A stretch of DNA of 64,000 nucleotides from Bacillus sp. UNC41MFS5 (GTDB lineage Bacteria > Bacillota > Bacilli > Bacillales_B > DSM-18226): positions 16,598-80,597 of the forward strand of contig NZ_JMLP01000021.1 of the NCBI RefSeq assembly GCF_000686805.1, given 5' to 3'. Below are positions 16,803 through 25,798 of this stretch, piece by piece. Each line of letters starts with the position of its first letter. Within the stretch, counting starts at the first letter, position 1. A model generated the notes under the pieces. It made no database searches. It was not told the origin of the DNA and worked only from the letters and a program-made list of their open reading frames with translations. The translations under genes and the position numbers were made by a program.

Positions 16803-17570
16803 ATGGTATCAACAGTGACAATTAATCATGTAAGAAAAACTTTTACCAGTGACAATGAAAGTAATAAAGTTTTAGAGGATTTTAATCTTTCCGTAAAGTA
16901 TGGTGAGTTTCTGACGATTATTGGTCCCAGCGGCTGCGGAAAAAGTACATTGTTAAAATTAATTGCCGGACTTGATTTAGATTATGAAGGCGAAATTATG
17001 ATAGCTGATAAGGCAGTGAATGGTCCTTCTAAGGGTCGCGGCTTTATTTTTCAAGAGCATCGTTTGTTTCCCTGGTTAAACGTAGAAAACAATATTGCAG
17101 GTAACCTGTCATTAAAAGATCCGGATATACGTTCAAAAGTGGACCATTTAATTTCACTTGTAAAACTGAAAGGATTTGAAAAAGCCTATCCGCGCCAATT
17201 ATCCGGGGGCATGTCACAACGTGTAGCCATTGCTAGGGCATTGCTGCGGAATCCTGAAGTGTTATTGTTAGATGAACCGTTTGGTGCTTTAGATGCATTC
17301 ACTCGCAACCATCTCCAAGAAGCTTTACTTGAAATATGGGAGGAAAATCAGACGACAATGATGCTTGTCACCCACGATATTGATGAGGCAATCTTTTTGT
17401 CATCTAAAGTCGTCGTCATGGATGCAAAGCCCGGGCGAATTAAGGGGATTGTACCTATTGATTTACCATATCCAAGAACAAGGATCAGTAAAGCATTCCA
17501 AGAATACCGAACCGTTATTTTGAAACTCCTTGATCACCAAGTAAACGAAATAGAAGATTGGAGCATTTAA
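16803..17570 (+). CDS. tauB: Taurine/sulfonate ABC transporter, ATP-binding subunit
   Basis: 255 residues from ATG 16803; the AAAGGATGAT ribosome site has the same layout as that of the next gene, which decides against the ATGs at 16791 and 16794. Walker [10 protein letters not shown], signature LSGGMSQR, Walker [14 protein letters not shown]-loop VTHDIDEA. It belongs to the SsuB/TauB/nitrate family. It pairs with the permease encoded 24 bp downstream and with the binding protein on the opposite arm. Confidence 0.9.
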   Translation: MVSTVTINHVRKTFTSDNESNKVLEDFNLSVKYGEFLTIIGPSGCGKSTLLKLIAGLDLDYEGEIMIADKAVNGPSKGRGFIFQEHRLFPWLNVENNIAGNLSLKDPDIRSKVDHLISLVKLKGFEKAYPRQLSGGMSQRVAIARALLRNPEVLLLDEPFGALDAFTRNHLQEALLEIWEENQTTMMLVTHDIDEAIFLSSKVVVMDAKPGRIKGIVPIDLPYPRTRISKAFQEYRTVILKLLDHQVNEIEDWSI

Positions 17571-17594
17571 CTTAAAAAAGAAAGGATGATAAAA

Positions 17595-18419
17595 ATGTCT
17601 ACACAAACAATTGCACAGAACAAAGCCATTTCCATTAAGAAAAAGAAATCACCAATTACTAAAAGCTACTCTATGTGGCGCGGATTATCCCTGCCTGTTT
17701 TCGTATTGATTGTATGGCAATTGTTAAGTTCCATCGGTATCTTGCCCGTTCAATTATTTTCTTCACCATTGTTAATTGTCACCCGCTTCGTTGAGCTAGT
17801 CCAGTCAGGGGAGATGGCTAAACACTTGCAAATCAGTTTAATCCGAGCATTTCTCGGCTTTGCCATTGGCGGTTTTCTTGGATTATTAATCGGTGTCATT
17901 GTTGGCATGAACAAACGGGCGGAGGAATATTTAAACCCAAGTATCCAAATGCTCCGCACTGTCCCACTGCTTGTGATTACACCGCTATTTATCATGTGGT
18001 TAGGGTTTGGGGAATTATCTAAAATATTACTCATTGCTTTAGGTGCTTTTTTCCCTTTATATTTACAAACCTTTTTAGGCATTCGTAATGTAGATAAAAA
18101 ACTATACGATGTTGCTCAAATATTAGAGTACAGCCGAATAGAGCAAATAACTAAGTTGATGATTCCAGCTTCTTTACCTAATATTTTACTAGGTATACGC
18201 TTAGCACTAAGCGCTGCCTGGATGTGCTTAGTTGTCGCAGAGTTATTGGGCGCAGATAGAGGTGTGGGCTTCATGATCCAAGATGCCCGTTCATTTATGC
18301 AGACAGACACTGTCTTTGTCGGCATTATCATTTTTGCCCTTGCTGGTAAAATATCCGACTCGATTGTCCGCTTTTTAGAACATCGTTTACTAAAATGGCA
18401 AGATAGCTTTAAAGCTTAA
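17595..18419 (+). CDS. tauC: Taurine/sulfonate ABC transporter, permease subunit
   Basis: 274 residues from ATG 17595, ten bases after AAAGGA. About six membrane segments, with the EAA-type loop near residues 175-195 (LYDVAQILEYSRIEQITKLMIPASLP) typical of SsuC/TauC. The basic N-terminus (KKKKS) lies inside the cell. It is the last gene of this arm, ending before the bidirectional terminator at 18491-18530. Confidence 0.9.
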   Translation: MSTQTIAQNKAISIKKKKSPITKSYSMWRGLSLPVFVLIVWQLLSSIGILPVQLFSSPLLIVTRFVELVQSGEMAKHLQISLIRAFLGFAIGGFLGLLIGVIVGMNKRAEEYLNPSIQMLRTVPLLVITPLFIMWLGFGELSKILLIALGAFFPLYLQTFLGIRNVDKKLYDVAQILEYSRIEQITKLMIPASLPNILLGIRLALSAAWMCLVVAELLGADRGVGFMIQDARSFMQTDTVFVGIIIFALAGKISDSIVRFLEHRLLKWQDSFKA

Positions 18420-18490
18420 CCATACCAAACCATCCAGATCCGTACCTTTAACTTAGAAAAGTCGGCTAAACCTCCAAATAACTACAACAT

Positions 18491-18530
18491 AAAAAGACTA
18501 CTTCCAATTCATATGGAAGTAGTCTTTTTT
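18491..18530. terminator. Bidirectional terminator between tauC and phaP
   Basis: AAAAAGACTACTTCCA pairs with GGAAGTAGTCTTTTTT; perfect stem with T tracts on both strands. Confidence 0.9.
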
Positions 18531-18567
18531 GTAGGCAATCTGGAAATAAAAGTGGAGAAGTGATTTT

Positions 18568-19080
18568 CTACTTAAAGAAGTTAAATGCCATCTTTGTGTT
18601 GGATTCAAATAAATCCATAAATCCTTTTTGTGCAATTTTAAATTGATTTAAAGCCTCTTCACTAGTCTTTTTTTGCAGTTCGATACTTTCTTTAATCGAT
18701 TGTTGGAACTGCTCTTGTGATTGATTTAATAAATTTAAACCTTCTTTGTATGGAGAGGAAGTTAACTGTTGAACACGGTTGTTTAATTCATCCAGTTCAG
18801 AATTCCAATTTTCGAAAGTTTGGCTTGTTTCTTCACCGTAAACTGTTTCAATATTTTGCTTTACGTAATCGCGAACTTCTGCAATTAGATTTTTCTGTTG
18901 TTCCTGGATTGAATTCATCTCACCAGTAATTTTCTCCAATGATTCTTTTTGTGTTGTAAATGCTTGAAGCAAAAGATTTTCTATTTCTTTTTGAGAATCA
19001 GTCACCTTGTCCAAACTGTTTGTCCAAATACTGAATAGAGATTCACCAAAATTTGTTACGAACTCATTATTAAATTCCAT
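18568..19080 (-). CDS. phaP: Polyhydroxyalkanoate granule-associated phasin-like protein
   Basis: 170 residues from ATG 19080 (AGGAGG nine bases upstream). Almost entirely amphipathic helix and rich in Q, E, K and N, as in Bacillus PhaP (PhaP_Bmeg type), which coats polyester granules and limits their coalescence. It lies divergent from phaR-phaC, the same arrangement as phaP in Bacillus megaterium (known). No phaQ regulator follows it; the next gene downstream is tauC on the other strand. Confidence 0.8.
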   Translation of the reverse strand: MEFNNEFVTNFGESLFSIWTNSLDKVTDSQKEIENLLLQAFTTQKESLEKITGEMNSIQEQQKNLIAEVRDYVKQNIETVYGEETSQTFENWNSELDELNNRVQQLTSSPYKEGLNLLNQSQEQFQQSIKESIELQKKTSEEALNQFKIAQKGFMDLFESNTKMAFNFFK

Positions 19081-19259
19081 TATATAAAACCTCCTATTAA
19101 TAAATAACCATATATGTAAATTACACCTATAAGAGAGATTTGTCAAATGAATATTGTTTAAAGTGTTTACTTTTTCTTCTTATATTAACCTAATTTTATT
19201 TAGAATTAATCGGGTATCATAAGTGTTAGAAAAAATGAAAGAATGAGGAGACAAAGTAA

Positions 19260-19772
19260 ATGACTAAAAACTTAGATATGTTTGATATGTGGATAAACTC
19301 TTTTAACCAATCCAGTGCCCTATTCGATGAAAAAATGAAAGAACAATTTCCATCTCAGGCTATGGGGCAGCTTTTAGATATGAACCTTCTGTTCCAAAAA
19401 ATGTTAAAGGAAACAACAAAACGCTATTTTGAGCAGATGAATGTCCCAACCCGTACCGACATGGAAAAGATCGCGTCTCTTATCGTCAATGTGGATACAA
19501 AAGTTGATGACTTAGAAGAACTTTTAGAAGAGTCAGAATCTAAACTACTAAACCAAGCAGAACTGCAATCCGATATTAAAAATCTTGGAAAAGAACTAAA
19601 AAGTCTAGACGCAAAACTTAACCAAATCCTTACTCAAGTAAATACTCTAATCGAAGTAAATAATAAGAAAGCTGCAGAGGCTTACGATAACAGGGAAGCA
19701 GCAAAGATTACCACAGCTGACAAAAACAAAGAAGTAACAAAGGCCAAAAGGAGAACATCAAAGACAAAGTAG
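19260..19772 (+). CDS. phaR: Class IV polyhydroxyalkanoate synthase subunit PhaR
   Basis: 170 residues, start nine bases after GAGGAG. N-terminal half typical of PhaR (FDMWINSFNQSSALFDEKM, MLKETTKRYFEQMNVPTRTDMEKIASLIVNVDTKVDDLE), then a coiled coil and a lysine-rich tail. PhaR forms a complex with PhaC and is required for its activity. Normally phaB, the acetoacetyl-CoA reductase gene, lies between phaR and phaC; here the two are separated by about 140-180 bp without it. Confidence 0.93.
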   Translation: MTKNLDMFDMWINSFNQSSALFDEKMKEQFPSQAMGQLLDMNLLFQKMLKETTKRYFEQMNVPTRTDMEKIASLIVNVDTKVDDLEELLEESESKLLNQAELQSDIKNLGKELKSLDAKLNQILTQVNTLIEVNNKKAAEAYDNREAAKITTADKNKEVTKAKRRTSKTK

Positions 19773-19913
19773 CTGACAATAACAAAAGAGCAGCAAGTAA
19801 CAAGGATGAGCATAAGAGCCAGTAAAATTCTTCAACATTTAATACAACGAAATCATTCCCTATTGTTAGGATACACCATACGATTCGCATTACTTTGAAA
19901 GGTGTGAGGAATC

Positions 19914-20996
19914 ATAAGGATCCCAACTATAGAAGAACAGATTTCTGCAGCTATGCCGGAGCAATACCAAACTTATTATGCAAAAATAAAACGAGCAGCT
20001 GAGGTATTAACGAAGGATCAAGAACCAGAAGTAGGGCCAACACCAAAAGAAGTCATTTGGACAAAAAACAAAGCGACATTATACCGCTACACATCCGATT
20101 TGCCAAAAAGGCATAAAATTCCACTGCTAATGGTTTATGCCTTAATTAATAAACCTTATATACTGGATTTAACAAGAGGATTCAGTTTGGTTGAATATTT
20201 GGTAAACCGTGGTTTTGATGTGTATCTTCTTGACTGGGGTACACCTGGCAGTGAAGACAGAAATATGAAACTGGATAACTACATCATGGACTACCTTCCA
20301 CGTGCCGTTCGTAAAGTATTGCGGACATCCCAGGCAGATGAAGTCTCAATCCTAGGTTACTGCATGGGTGGCACTATGACTTCCATTTTTACTGCTCTTC
20401 ATCCTGAATTGCCGATTCGCAACGTCATATTTATGACAAGCCCATTTGATTTTGAAGACACTGGCTTATTTGGTTCTTTTCTTGATAAGAAGTATTTTGA
20501 CATCAACAAGGTTGTCGATACATTAGGTATTATTCCACCCGAAATGATCGATTTTGGAAACAAAATGTTAAAGCCAATGACCAACTTTTACGGACCGTAT
20601 GTTAGTTTGGTGGATCGCGCTAACAACGAAGAATTTATTAAAAGCTGGAAACTCATGCAAAAGTGGGTAGGCGACGGGATTGCCTTTCCGGGTGAAGCCT
20701 TCCGTCAGTGGGTCCGGGATTTCTACCAGCAAAATAAGCTGATTAAAGGGGAACTCGAAATTCGTGGGCGCAAGGTCAACTTAAGTAGCATCACCGCTAA
20801 TGTACTCAACCTGTCTGCTGAAAGAGATCATATTGCCCAGCCGCACCAGGTGGAAGCGTTAATGAACATAATATCTAGTAAAGATAAAACGTATATTTCA
20901 CTTCCAACCGGACACGTATCTGTAGCATTTGGCTCAAAAGCAACAAAAATCACTTATCCAACAATAGGAAATTGGCTGGAACAAAGGTCAGATTAA
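19914..20996 (+). CDS. phaC: Class IV polyhydroxyalkanoate synthase subunit PhaC, start codon unclear
   Basis: The nucleophile box GYCMGG (Cys about 150 counted from 19914), the ERDHIAQPHQ aspartate and the TGHVSVAFG histidine make an intact synthase that polymerises 3-hydroxyacyl-CoA with PhaR. The first normal start is ATG 19953, which has no ribosome site and loses the conserved N-terminus. Upstream codons RIPTIEEQISAA match the start of Bacillus PhaC (MAIPYVQEW...), and this frame is open only from 19908. It has ATA at 19914 just after GAGGA but no ATG, GTG or TTG. Either a rare ATA start is used, the start codon has mutated, or the protein is shortened. Confidence 0.88.
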   Translation: MRIPTIEEQISAAMPEQYQTYYAKIKRAAEVLTKDQEPEVGPTPKEVIWTKNKATLYRYTSDLPKRHKIPLLMVYALINKPYILDLTRGFSLVEYLVNRGFDVYLLDWGTPGSEDRNMKLDNYIMDYLPRAVRKVLRTSQADEVSILGYCMGGTMTSIFTALHPELPIRNVIFMTSPFDFEDTGLFGSFLDKKYFDINKVVDTLGIIPPEMIDFGNKMLKPMTNFYGPYVSLVDRANNEEFIKSWKLMQKWVGDGIAFPGEAFRQWVRDFYQQNKLIKGELEIRGRKVNLSSITANVLNLSAERDHIAQPHQVEALMNIISSKDKTYISLPTGHVSVAFGSKATKITYPTIGNWLEQRSD

Positions 20997-21062
20997 CAAA
21001 GATTTCAGGATTGGCAACTAATTAGTGGAGTACAGAAGTAACTGCCTTCTTCTGTTTACGCC

Positions 21063-21098
21063 GAACGTCCAAGAGGAATCTCTTGGACGTTTTTTAAT
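21063..21098. terminator. Bidirectional terminator after phaC
   Basis: AACGTCCAAGAG pairs perfectly with CTCTTGGACGTT, followed by TTTTT; shared with the convergent YerC-type gene. Confidence 0.9.
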
Positions 21099-21400
21099 TA
21101 TGACTTTACACAGTCTTCTATGCGTTCTAAAACCGTTTGATAACCATTACATCCATAATCTAATAGCTTCTTAACTCTTGTAATCGTAGTTGATGAGGCA
21201 TTCGTTTCGATTTGAATATCCATATATGTATGACCTTCTTTTAGTAATCTTGCCACTTCAAGCCTTTGTACAAATGCCTTCATTTCATTCATCGTACATA
21301 AATCATCAAAAAATGCCGCACACTCTTCCTTTGATTGTAACGAAAGCATCGCATGAAATAGTTGATCAATGGGTTTCTGAGGTAATTTTTTTATATACAT
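21098..21400 (-). CDS. yerC: YerC/YecD-family TrpR-like DNA-binding protein
   Basis: 100 residues from ATG 21400, chosen over ATG 21406 because GGAGG lies seven bases upstream. A TrpR-superfamily helix-turn-helix (MNEMKAFVQRLEVARLLKEG, NASSTTITRVKKLLDYG) is clear. The YerC group is common in Bacillales. Its target is not established from this context; the neighbours are phaC (convergent) and a hexapeptide-repeat pseudogene. Confidence 0.8.
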   Translation of the reverse strand: MYIKKLPQKPIDQLFHAMLSLQSKEECAAFFDDLCTMNEMKAFVQRLEVARLLKEGHTYMDIQIETNASSTTITRVKKLLDYGCNGYQTVLERIEDCVKS

Positions 21401-21567
21401 TTTCATGCCTCCACTGCACTTTGAATAAATGGTTTATATATAGTAGAAACTCGGATAATCATGCTATTCTTTTTTAAAGGAAGGGGTAATATCCTAAAAG
21501 ATATTTCCCCTTCCCGGCATGGGTTAATCAAGTACAGAGACAAACCAATTGTTAAAAATCCTCTTTT

Positions 21568-22117
21568 TTATGTTGAATTCTCAATTAAAGGCTTATCCAT
21601 TGCGACAATGTTCTCTTCCCGAAAATTTTCCCCGTTCTGTATATAATGAAAGGCTCCGTTCTTTGACCGCTCAATCTCCTCAGGAGTTAGTGTTCGAATC
21701 ACCTTTGCCGGAACTCCAGCTACTAAAACACCAGGTTCAATCATTTTACCTTCCGGAACCAGTGCACCAGCTGCCACTAGGGTCCCTTCTCCAATCACGG
21801 CGCCATTTAAAATGGTTGCACCCATCCCAATTAATGCGCCATCCTTTACTGTACATCCATGTAACACCACATTATGCCCAATCGTGACGTACTCCCCAAC
21901 ACGAACTGGATAGCCTGAGTCTACATGGACAATGGCACCATCTTGAATATTAGAGCCTTTTCCTATCGTAATTTTTTTCATTATCTCCTCTAATAACAGC
22001 ATTAAACCAAACAGATGTCTCTTCTTTAAGTTCAATATTGCCGATTAACTGAGCTCCAGGTGCAATATACGTACTTGAATGGACAGTTGGGTATTTTCCT
22101 TTATATTTATAAAGCAT
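21568..22117 (-). pseudogene. Gamma-carbonic-anhydrase / hexapeptide-repeat acyltransferase-like gene with one frameshift
   Basis: Starting at ATG 22117 (ribosome site GGAGGGG) the frame reads MLYKYKGKYPTVHSSTYIAP and on through SVWFNAVIRGDNEK. It then breaks at a run of seven A (T7 at 21972-21978 on the plus strand), and the rest continues in the next frame as ITIGKGSNIQDGAIVHVD, a left-handed beta-helix of the YrdA/PaaY type with metal-binding histidines (TIGHNVVLHGC). Six A instead of seven restores a normal protein of about 180 residues. A sequencing error in the homopolymer is as likely as a real lesion. Confidence 0.8.
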
Positions 22118-22158
22118 TTTTCCTACCCCTCCTTTACCCCTTGCACGATTTCACATCA

Positions 22159-23490
22159 TTATAACGAGATGATTCCAGTAATCACTCCTACGATAATATA
22201 AATAAGCATAATTCCTAGAGACCATTTTGCTGCGTGCTTGTGGAGATCGCCTAAATTGATCCCTGTAATGTTAATTAGTAAATAAACAGACGCTACAAGC
22301 GGGCCCATGATACCAAATGGAGTCCCATATAATGAAGCAGTTCCAATTTTTAACGCATCAATCCCGTAACTAGATCCTGTTTCAGCTAAGATTGGGAGAA
22401 TACCAAAGTAAAACCCATCCGCACCAATTAAGAAAAGGGCCGGACCACTTACAATAGCAGTAAATAACGCCATATAGGAACCCAGTCCATCAGGGATAAT
22501 GGAAACCAACGTTTGGGCCATAGATTCAGAAATAGGCGTTCCTTTAAAGATTCCTGAAAAAATTCCTGCAGCTAAAACCACAACTACCACGGCTAATGCA
22601 TTAGGGGCATGCGCTGCTAGCCGTTCACGCTGGTTCTGAAGAGCCGGATAATTAATTAGTAAGGCTAGCGACGTACCTAAGATAAAAACGGTTGCTGGTG
22701 GCAGCCATTCTAGTACAATGGCAATCATAATTAAGCTGGAAAGAATGAGGTTGAACCAAATTAATTTAGGACGTTTCACATTTAGATTTTCAGGTGTGAT
22801 GTTTTCTATTACAGCGCTTTCAATTGCTGCATCGATAATTCCAACTTCCGAAATAGAAATGGATTCGCTGCTTGTCCTTTTAAATCTTGCACGCTCTTTC
22901 AACCCGATAAAATAAGCAACAGCAATAACGAAAAGTAAACTTACAATCATTCCTGGTAACATTTGAAGATATAATTGATTAGGTTCTAGATGTAGTACAC
23001 TTGCTACCCTGCCGGCAGGGCCTCCCCAAGGAACGAGTGTAGTAATCCCAATTTGCATGATTGTAATAGAAGCTAAAATAATCGGACTGATTCCAAGTTT
23101 CTTATATAATGGAAGAAAAGCGGTTACAACAATCATCATTGTTGTCGATCCATCACCATCAAATCCGATGATTCCCGCTAACACAGCCGTTCCTACAATG
23201 ATTTTTAATGGATCCCCTTTTGCTAACTGAATGATCTTTGAAGTTAATGGGTCAAATAATCCCGTGTCTAACATGATTCCAAAATACATGATGGCAAATA
23301 ACAATAGAATGGCAGTAGGTGCTACCTTCAGAATTCCTTCCATCATTAAATTCCCTAGTTCTGATCCAAATCCTCCAATCAAACCATAAATAATCGGAAT
23401 AATGGTTAAACCTAAAAACGGAGATACACGTTTTGTCAAAATCAAAAATAAGAAGGTAAAAATCATCAAAAACCCTAAAATAGACAACAT
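22159..23490 (-). CDS. CitMHS-family citrate/carboxylate transporter
   Basis: 443 residues from ATG 23490; GGGAGG is nine bases upstream. About eleven to twelve hydrophobic segments. Sequence such as IIGFDGDGSTTMMIVVTAF and TLVPWGGPAGRVASVL matches the metal-citrate/H+ symporter family (CitM/CitH). In this setting, next to a CoA transferase and an HMG-CoA-lyase-type enzyme, the substrate may be a branched hydroxy-dicarboxylate rather than citrate (inference). It follows the CoA transferase gene in the same direction with a gap of about 150 bp. Confidence 0.85.
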   Translation of the reverse strand: MLSILGFLMIFTFLFLILTKRVSPFLGLTIIPIIYGLIGGFGSELGNLMMEGILKVAPTAILLLFAIMYFGIMLDTGLFDPLTSKIIQLAKGDPLKIIVGTAVLAGIIGFDGDGSTTMMIVVTAFLPLYKKLGISPIILASITIMQIGITTLVPWGGPAGRVASVLHLEPNQLYLQMLPGMIVSLLFVIAVAYFIGLKERARFKRTSSESISISEVGIIDAAIESAVIENITPENLNVKRPKLIWFNLILSSLIMIAIVLEWLPPATVFILGTSLALLINYPALQNQRERLAAHAPNALAVVVVVLAAGIFSGIFKGTPISESMAQTLVSIIPDGLGSYMALFTAIVSGPALFLIGADGFYFGILPILAETGSSYGIDALKIGTASLYGTPFGIMGPLVASVYLLINITGINLGDLHKHAAKWSLGIMLIYIIVGVITGIISL

Positions 23491-23637
23491 ATACATCTTC
23501 CTCCCCAATGTTCGTTATCGTATGCGGTTTCATTGGTGCTGGAATAAATTCCTTCCATTAATTTTGTATTAAAACCTATTCAATTGAAGGTTATCATGGC
23601 AATATTATTGCTACTATCAACCTCTTAAAAAACCAGA

Positions 23638-24798
23638 CTACTTTTGCTTACAAAGTATTTGTCCAAGGATTTCTTCGTTATGTTGTCCGAGTTTTGGACC
23701 AATCCATTCCATACTTCCTGGGGTTTCCGATAATTTTGGAACAATACCAGGAACCAATACCTCTTCACCAGTAGGTAAAGTAACTGTTTGAAGCATTTCC
23801 CGTGCCTGGAACTGTTCATCATTTACAATATCTTCAATACTATAGATAGGTCCTACTGGTACGCCCGCCTCATCAAGGATTCTTTGTACTTCTTTTTGCG
23901 GATAAAGTTTTGTCCACATCTCAATAATCTGATCCAATTGTTCCGCTTGTTGAGATCTACCCTGATTATTTGAAAGATTAGGATCCTCAGCCAAGTCCGT
24001 TCGACCGATAGCCTCCATAAATCGTTTGAAAATGCCGTCACTATTAGCTGCAATAACGATATACTTACCATCCGCACAAGGGTACGTATTAGATGGAGCA
24101 ATTCCTTCCAAAGTAGCGCCTGTTCTCTCTCTTACGATACCTTTTAAATCGTATTCAGGCAGTACCCCCTCAAGCAATGAGAAAACTGCTTCAGTAAGAG
24201 CAACATCAACATATTGGCCTCGTTTCAATGGATCGATATCTCTAGCTCTTAATGCCATTAACGTTCCATTCACTGCATATAGACCTGCAATCGAATCCCC
24301 GATTGCCAATCCAACACGAACTGGCGGACGATCAGGAAACCCGGTTAAATAACGAAGACCGCCCATTGATTCCGCCACACTGCCAAAACCTACTTTGTCA
24401 CGATAAGGCCCCGTTTGACCATATCCAGAAATACGGGTCATAATGATACTTGGATTTATTTTTTTTAGATTTTCATAACCAATTCCCCATTTTTCTAAAG
24501 TTCCAGGCCGAAAATTTTCAATCACTACATCGGCATCTTTTACTAATTCCCGAACCATTTCCTGGCCTTCTGCTTCACGAAGGTTTAGGGTAATGGATTT
24601 TTTATTTCTTGCATGAACATACCACCATAGTGAGGTTCCTTTATGCATCACACGCCAATTCCTTATGGAATCGCCACTTTTTGGATCCTCTACTTTTATC
24701 ACTTCGGCACCAAATTCGCCAAAAATCTTCCCAGCAAAGGGTGCTGCCACAAAATTTCCTAATTCTAAAACTTTGATTCCATCTAATGGTGTTCTCAT
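23638..24798 (-). CDS. CaiB/BaiF family (type III) CoA transferase
   Basis: 386 residues, full length for the family. The N-terminal LDGIKVLELGNFVAAPFAGKIFGEFGAEVIKVE block and the VGLAIGDSIAGLYA segment with the catalytic aspartate are intact. These enzymes move CoA between carboxylic acids through acyl-aspartate intermediates. Good GAGGAGG ribosome site. It lies between the lyase and the transporter, suggesting activation of an imported acid before C-C cleavage, for example citramalate, itaconate-derived acids or 3-hydroxy-3-methylglutarate. A regulatory element shared with the gntR promoter precedes it. Confidence 0.9.
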   Translation of the reverse strand: MRTPLDGIKVLELGNFVAAPFAGKIFGEFGAEVIKVEDPKSGDSIRNWRVMHKGTSLWWYVHARNKKSITLNLREAEGQEMVRELVKDADVVIENFRPGTLEKWGIGYENLKKINPSIIMTRISGYGQTGPYRDKVGFGSVAESMGGLRYLTGFPDRPPVRVGLAIGDSIAGLYAVNGTLMALRARDIDPLKRGQYVDVALTEAVFSLLEGVLPEYDLKGIVRERTGATLEGIAPSNTYPCADGKYIVIAANSDGIFKRFMEAIGRTDLAEDPNLSNNQGRSQQAEQLDQIIEMWTKLYPQKEVQRILDEAGVPVGPIYSIEDIVNDEQFQAREMLQTVTLPTGEEVLVPGIVPKLSETPGSMEWIGPKLGQHNEEILGQILCKQK

Positions 24799-24840
24799 GG
24801 GATATCCTCCTCTTCATTTATGTTCCCTTTTTTAAAATTA

Positions 24841-24866
24841 TCTGAATATTTAGTTAATGTATGCAA
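24841..24866 (-). promoter_or_regulatory. Promoter element shared with gntR, before the CoA transferase gene
   Basis: This 26-bp stretch differs at only three positions from 26521-26546 upstream of gntR, including the 12-mer TAATGTATGCAA. On the minus strand a TTGCAT ... GATAAT promoter with an 18-base spacer overlaps it. Confidence 0.6.
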
Positions 24867-24893
24867 TTTTAAAAAGATTTACTCTTCCGCATC

Positions 24894-25784
24894 CTAAGCT
24901 TGTACAGTTTTTGTTAAAGCTTCTGCATCTCTTACCAATTGAGAAAATGAGTGGTCTAATTGCTTTAATCGCTCCAGATCCAGACCCGTCTGAATATTTT
25001 GCAGTTCTAAAAATTCTACAACACGGCTTGCCTGAACATTCCCTGGTGCACCAGGAGCATACGGACATCCTCCCAGTCCAGCTTGGGCTACATCCACTAA
25101 ATGAACACCTGCCTGTATACCAGCCAATACATTCGCTAAGCCGAATCCATATGTATCATGCAAGTGAAGGCCAATGGGGATATCGGGGAATTTCTCAGCT
25201 AAACGGCTGCAGTATTCATATACCTGTCTCGGTGTTGCTTTACCGATTGTATCTCCAAGTCCTAATTCATCTACTCCAAAACTAACAAGATTGCTTGCAA
25301 TCCTTTCTACTTCAGAGTATGGGACATGCCCCGCAAACGGACAGACAAATGCGGTTGAAATCGCCCCAATCACCCTTCTCTCTTCCACTTTAGTTTTTTC
25401 AACTAAACTCTTAATTTCTTCTAAAGATTCATCGGAACTTTTATTCAAATTTGCCTGGTTATGCTTCGTGCTTGCTGAAAGGAAAAAAACGGCATTATCA
25501 ATCTTAGATTGTAAAAATCTATCTAATCCGCGTTGATTAGGAACAAGTGCTTCGTATTCAACTCCTGGAACCATGGGCAAGTTTTGTCCTAATAGATCGG
25601 CATCTTGCATGGCAGGAACCCATTTGGGATGGACAAAGGACGTCACTTCCAGCCGTCTGAAACCTGCATCAATTAAATCTTTAATTTTATTAATCTTATG
25701 ATCGGTTTCTACAAACACTGGTTCATTTTGTAAACCGTCTCTTAATGAAACATCTCGTATTTGAATTTTTTCAGGAAAAATCAC
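24894..25784 (-). CDS. HMG-CoA lyase family enzyme
   Basis: 296 residues from GTG 25784, which has GGAGG seven bases upstream; TTG 25802 is also open but badly placed. DRE-TIM barrel with RDGLQNE at the start, the metal-binding HLHDTYG and the signature loop GLGGCPYAPGAPGNV with the catalytic cysteine. HMG-CoA lyases make acetyl-CoA and acetoacetate; relatives cleave citramalyl-CoA to acetyl-CoA and pyruvate. Leucine-degradation genes are absent here, so the partner CoA transferase suggests a dedicated dicarboxylate route. Confidence 0.9.
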   Translation of the reverse strand: MIFPEKIQIRDVSLRDGLQNEPVFVETDHKINKIKDLIDAGFRRLEVTSFVHPKWVPAMQDADLLGQNLPMVPGVEYEALVPNQRGLDRFLQSKIDNAVFFLSASTKHNQANLNKSSDESLEEIKSLVEKTKVEERRVIGAISTAFVCPFAGHVPYSEVERIASNLVSFGVDELGLGDTIGKATPRQVYEYCSRLAEKFPDIPIGLHLHDTYGFGLANVLAGIQAGVHLVDVAQAGLGGCPYAPGAPGNVQASRVVEFLELQNIQTGLDLERLKQLDHSFSQLVRDAEALTKTVQA

Positions 25785-25798
25785 CTTAGAACCTCCAT

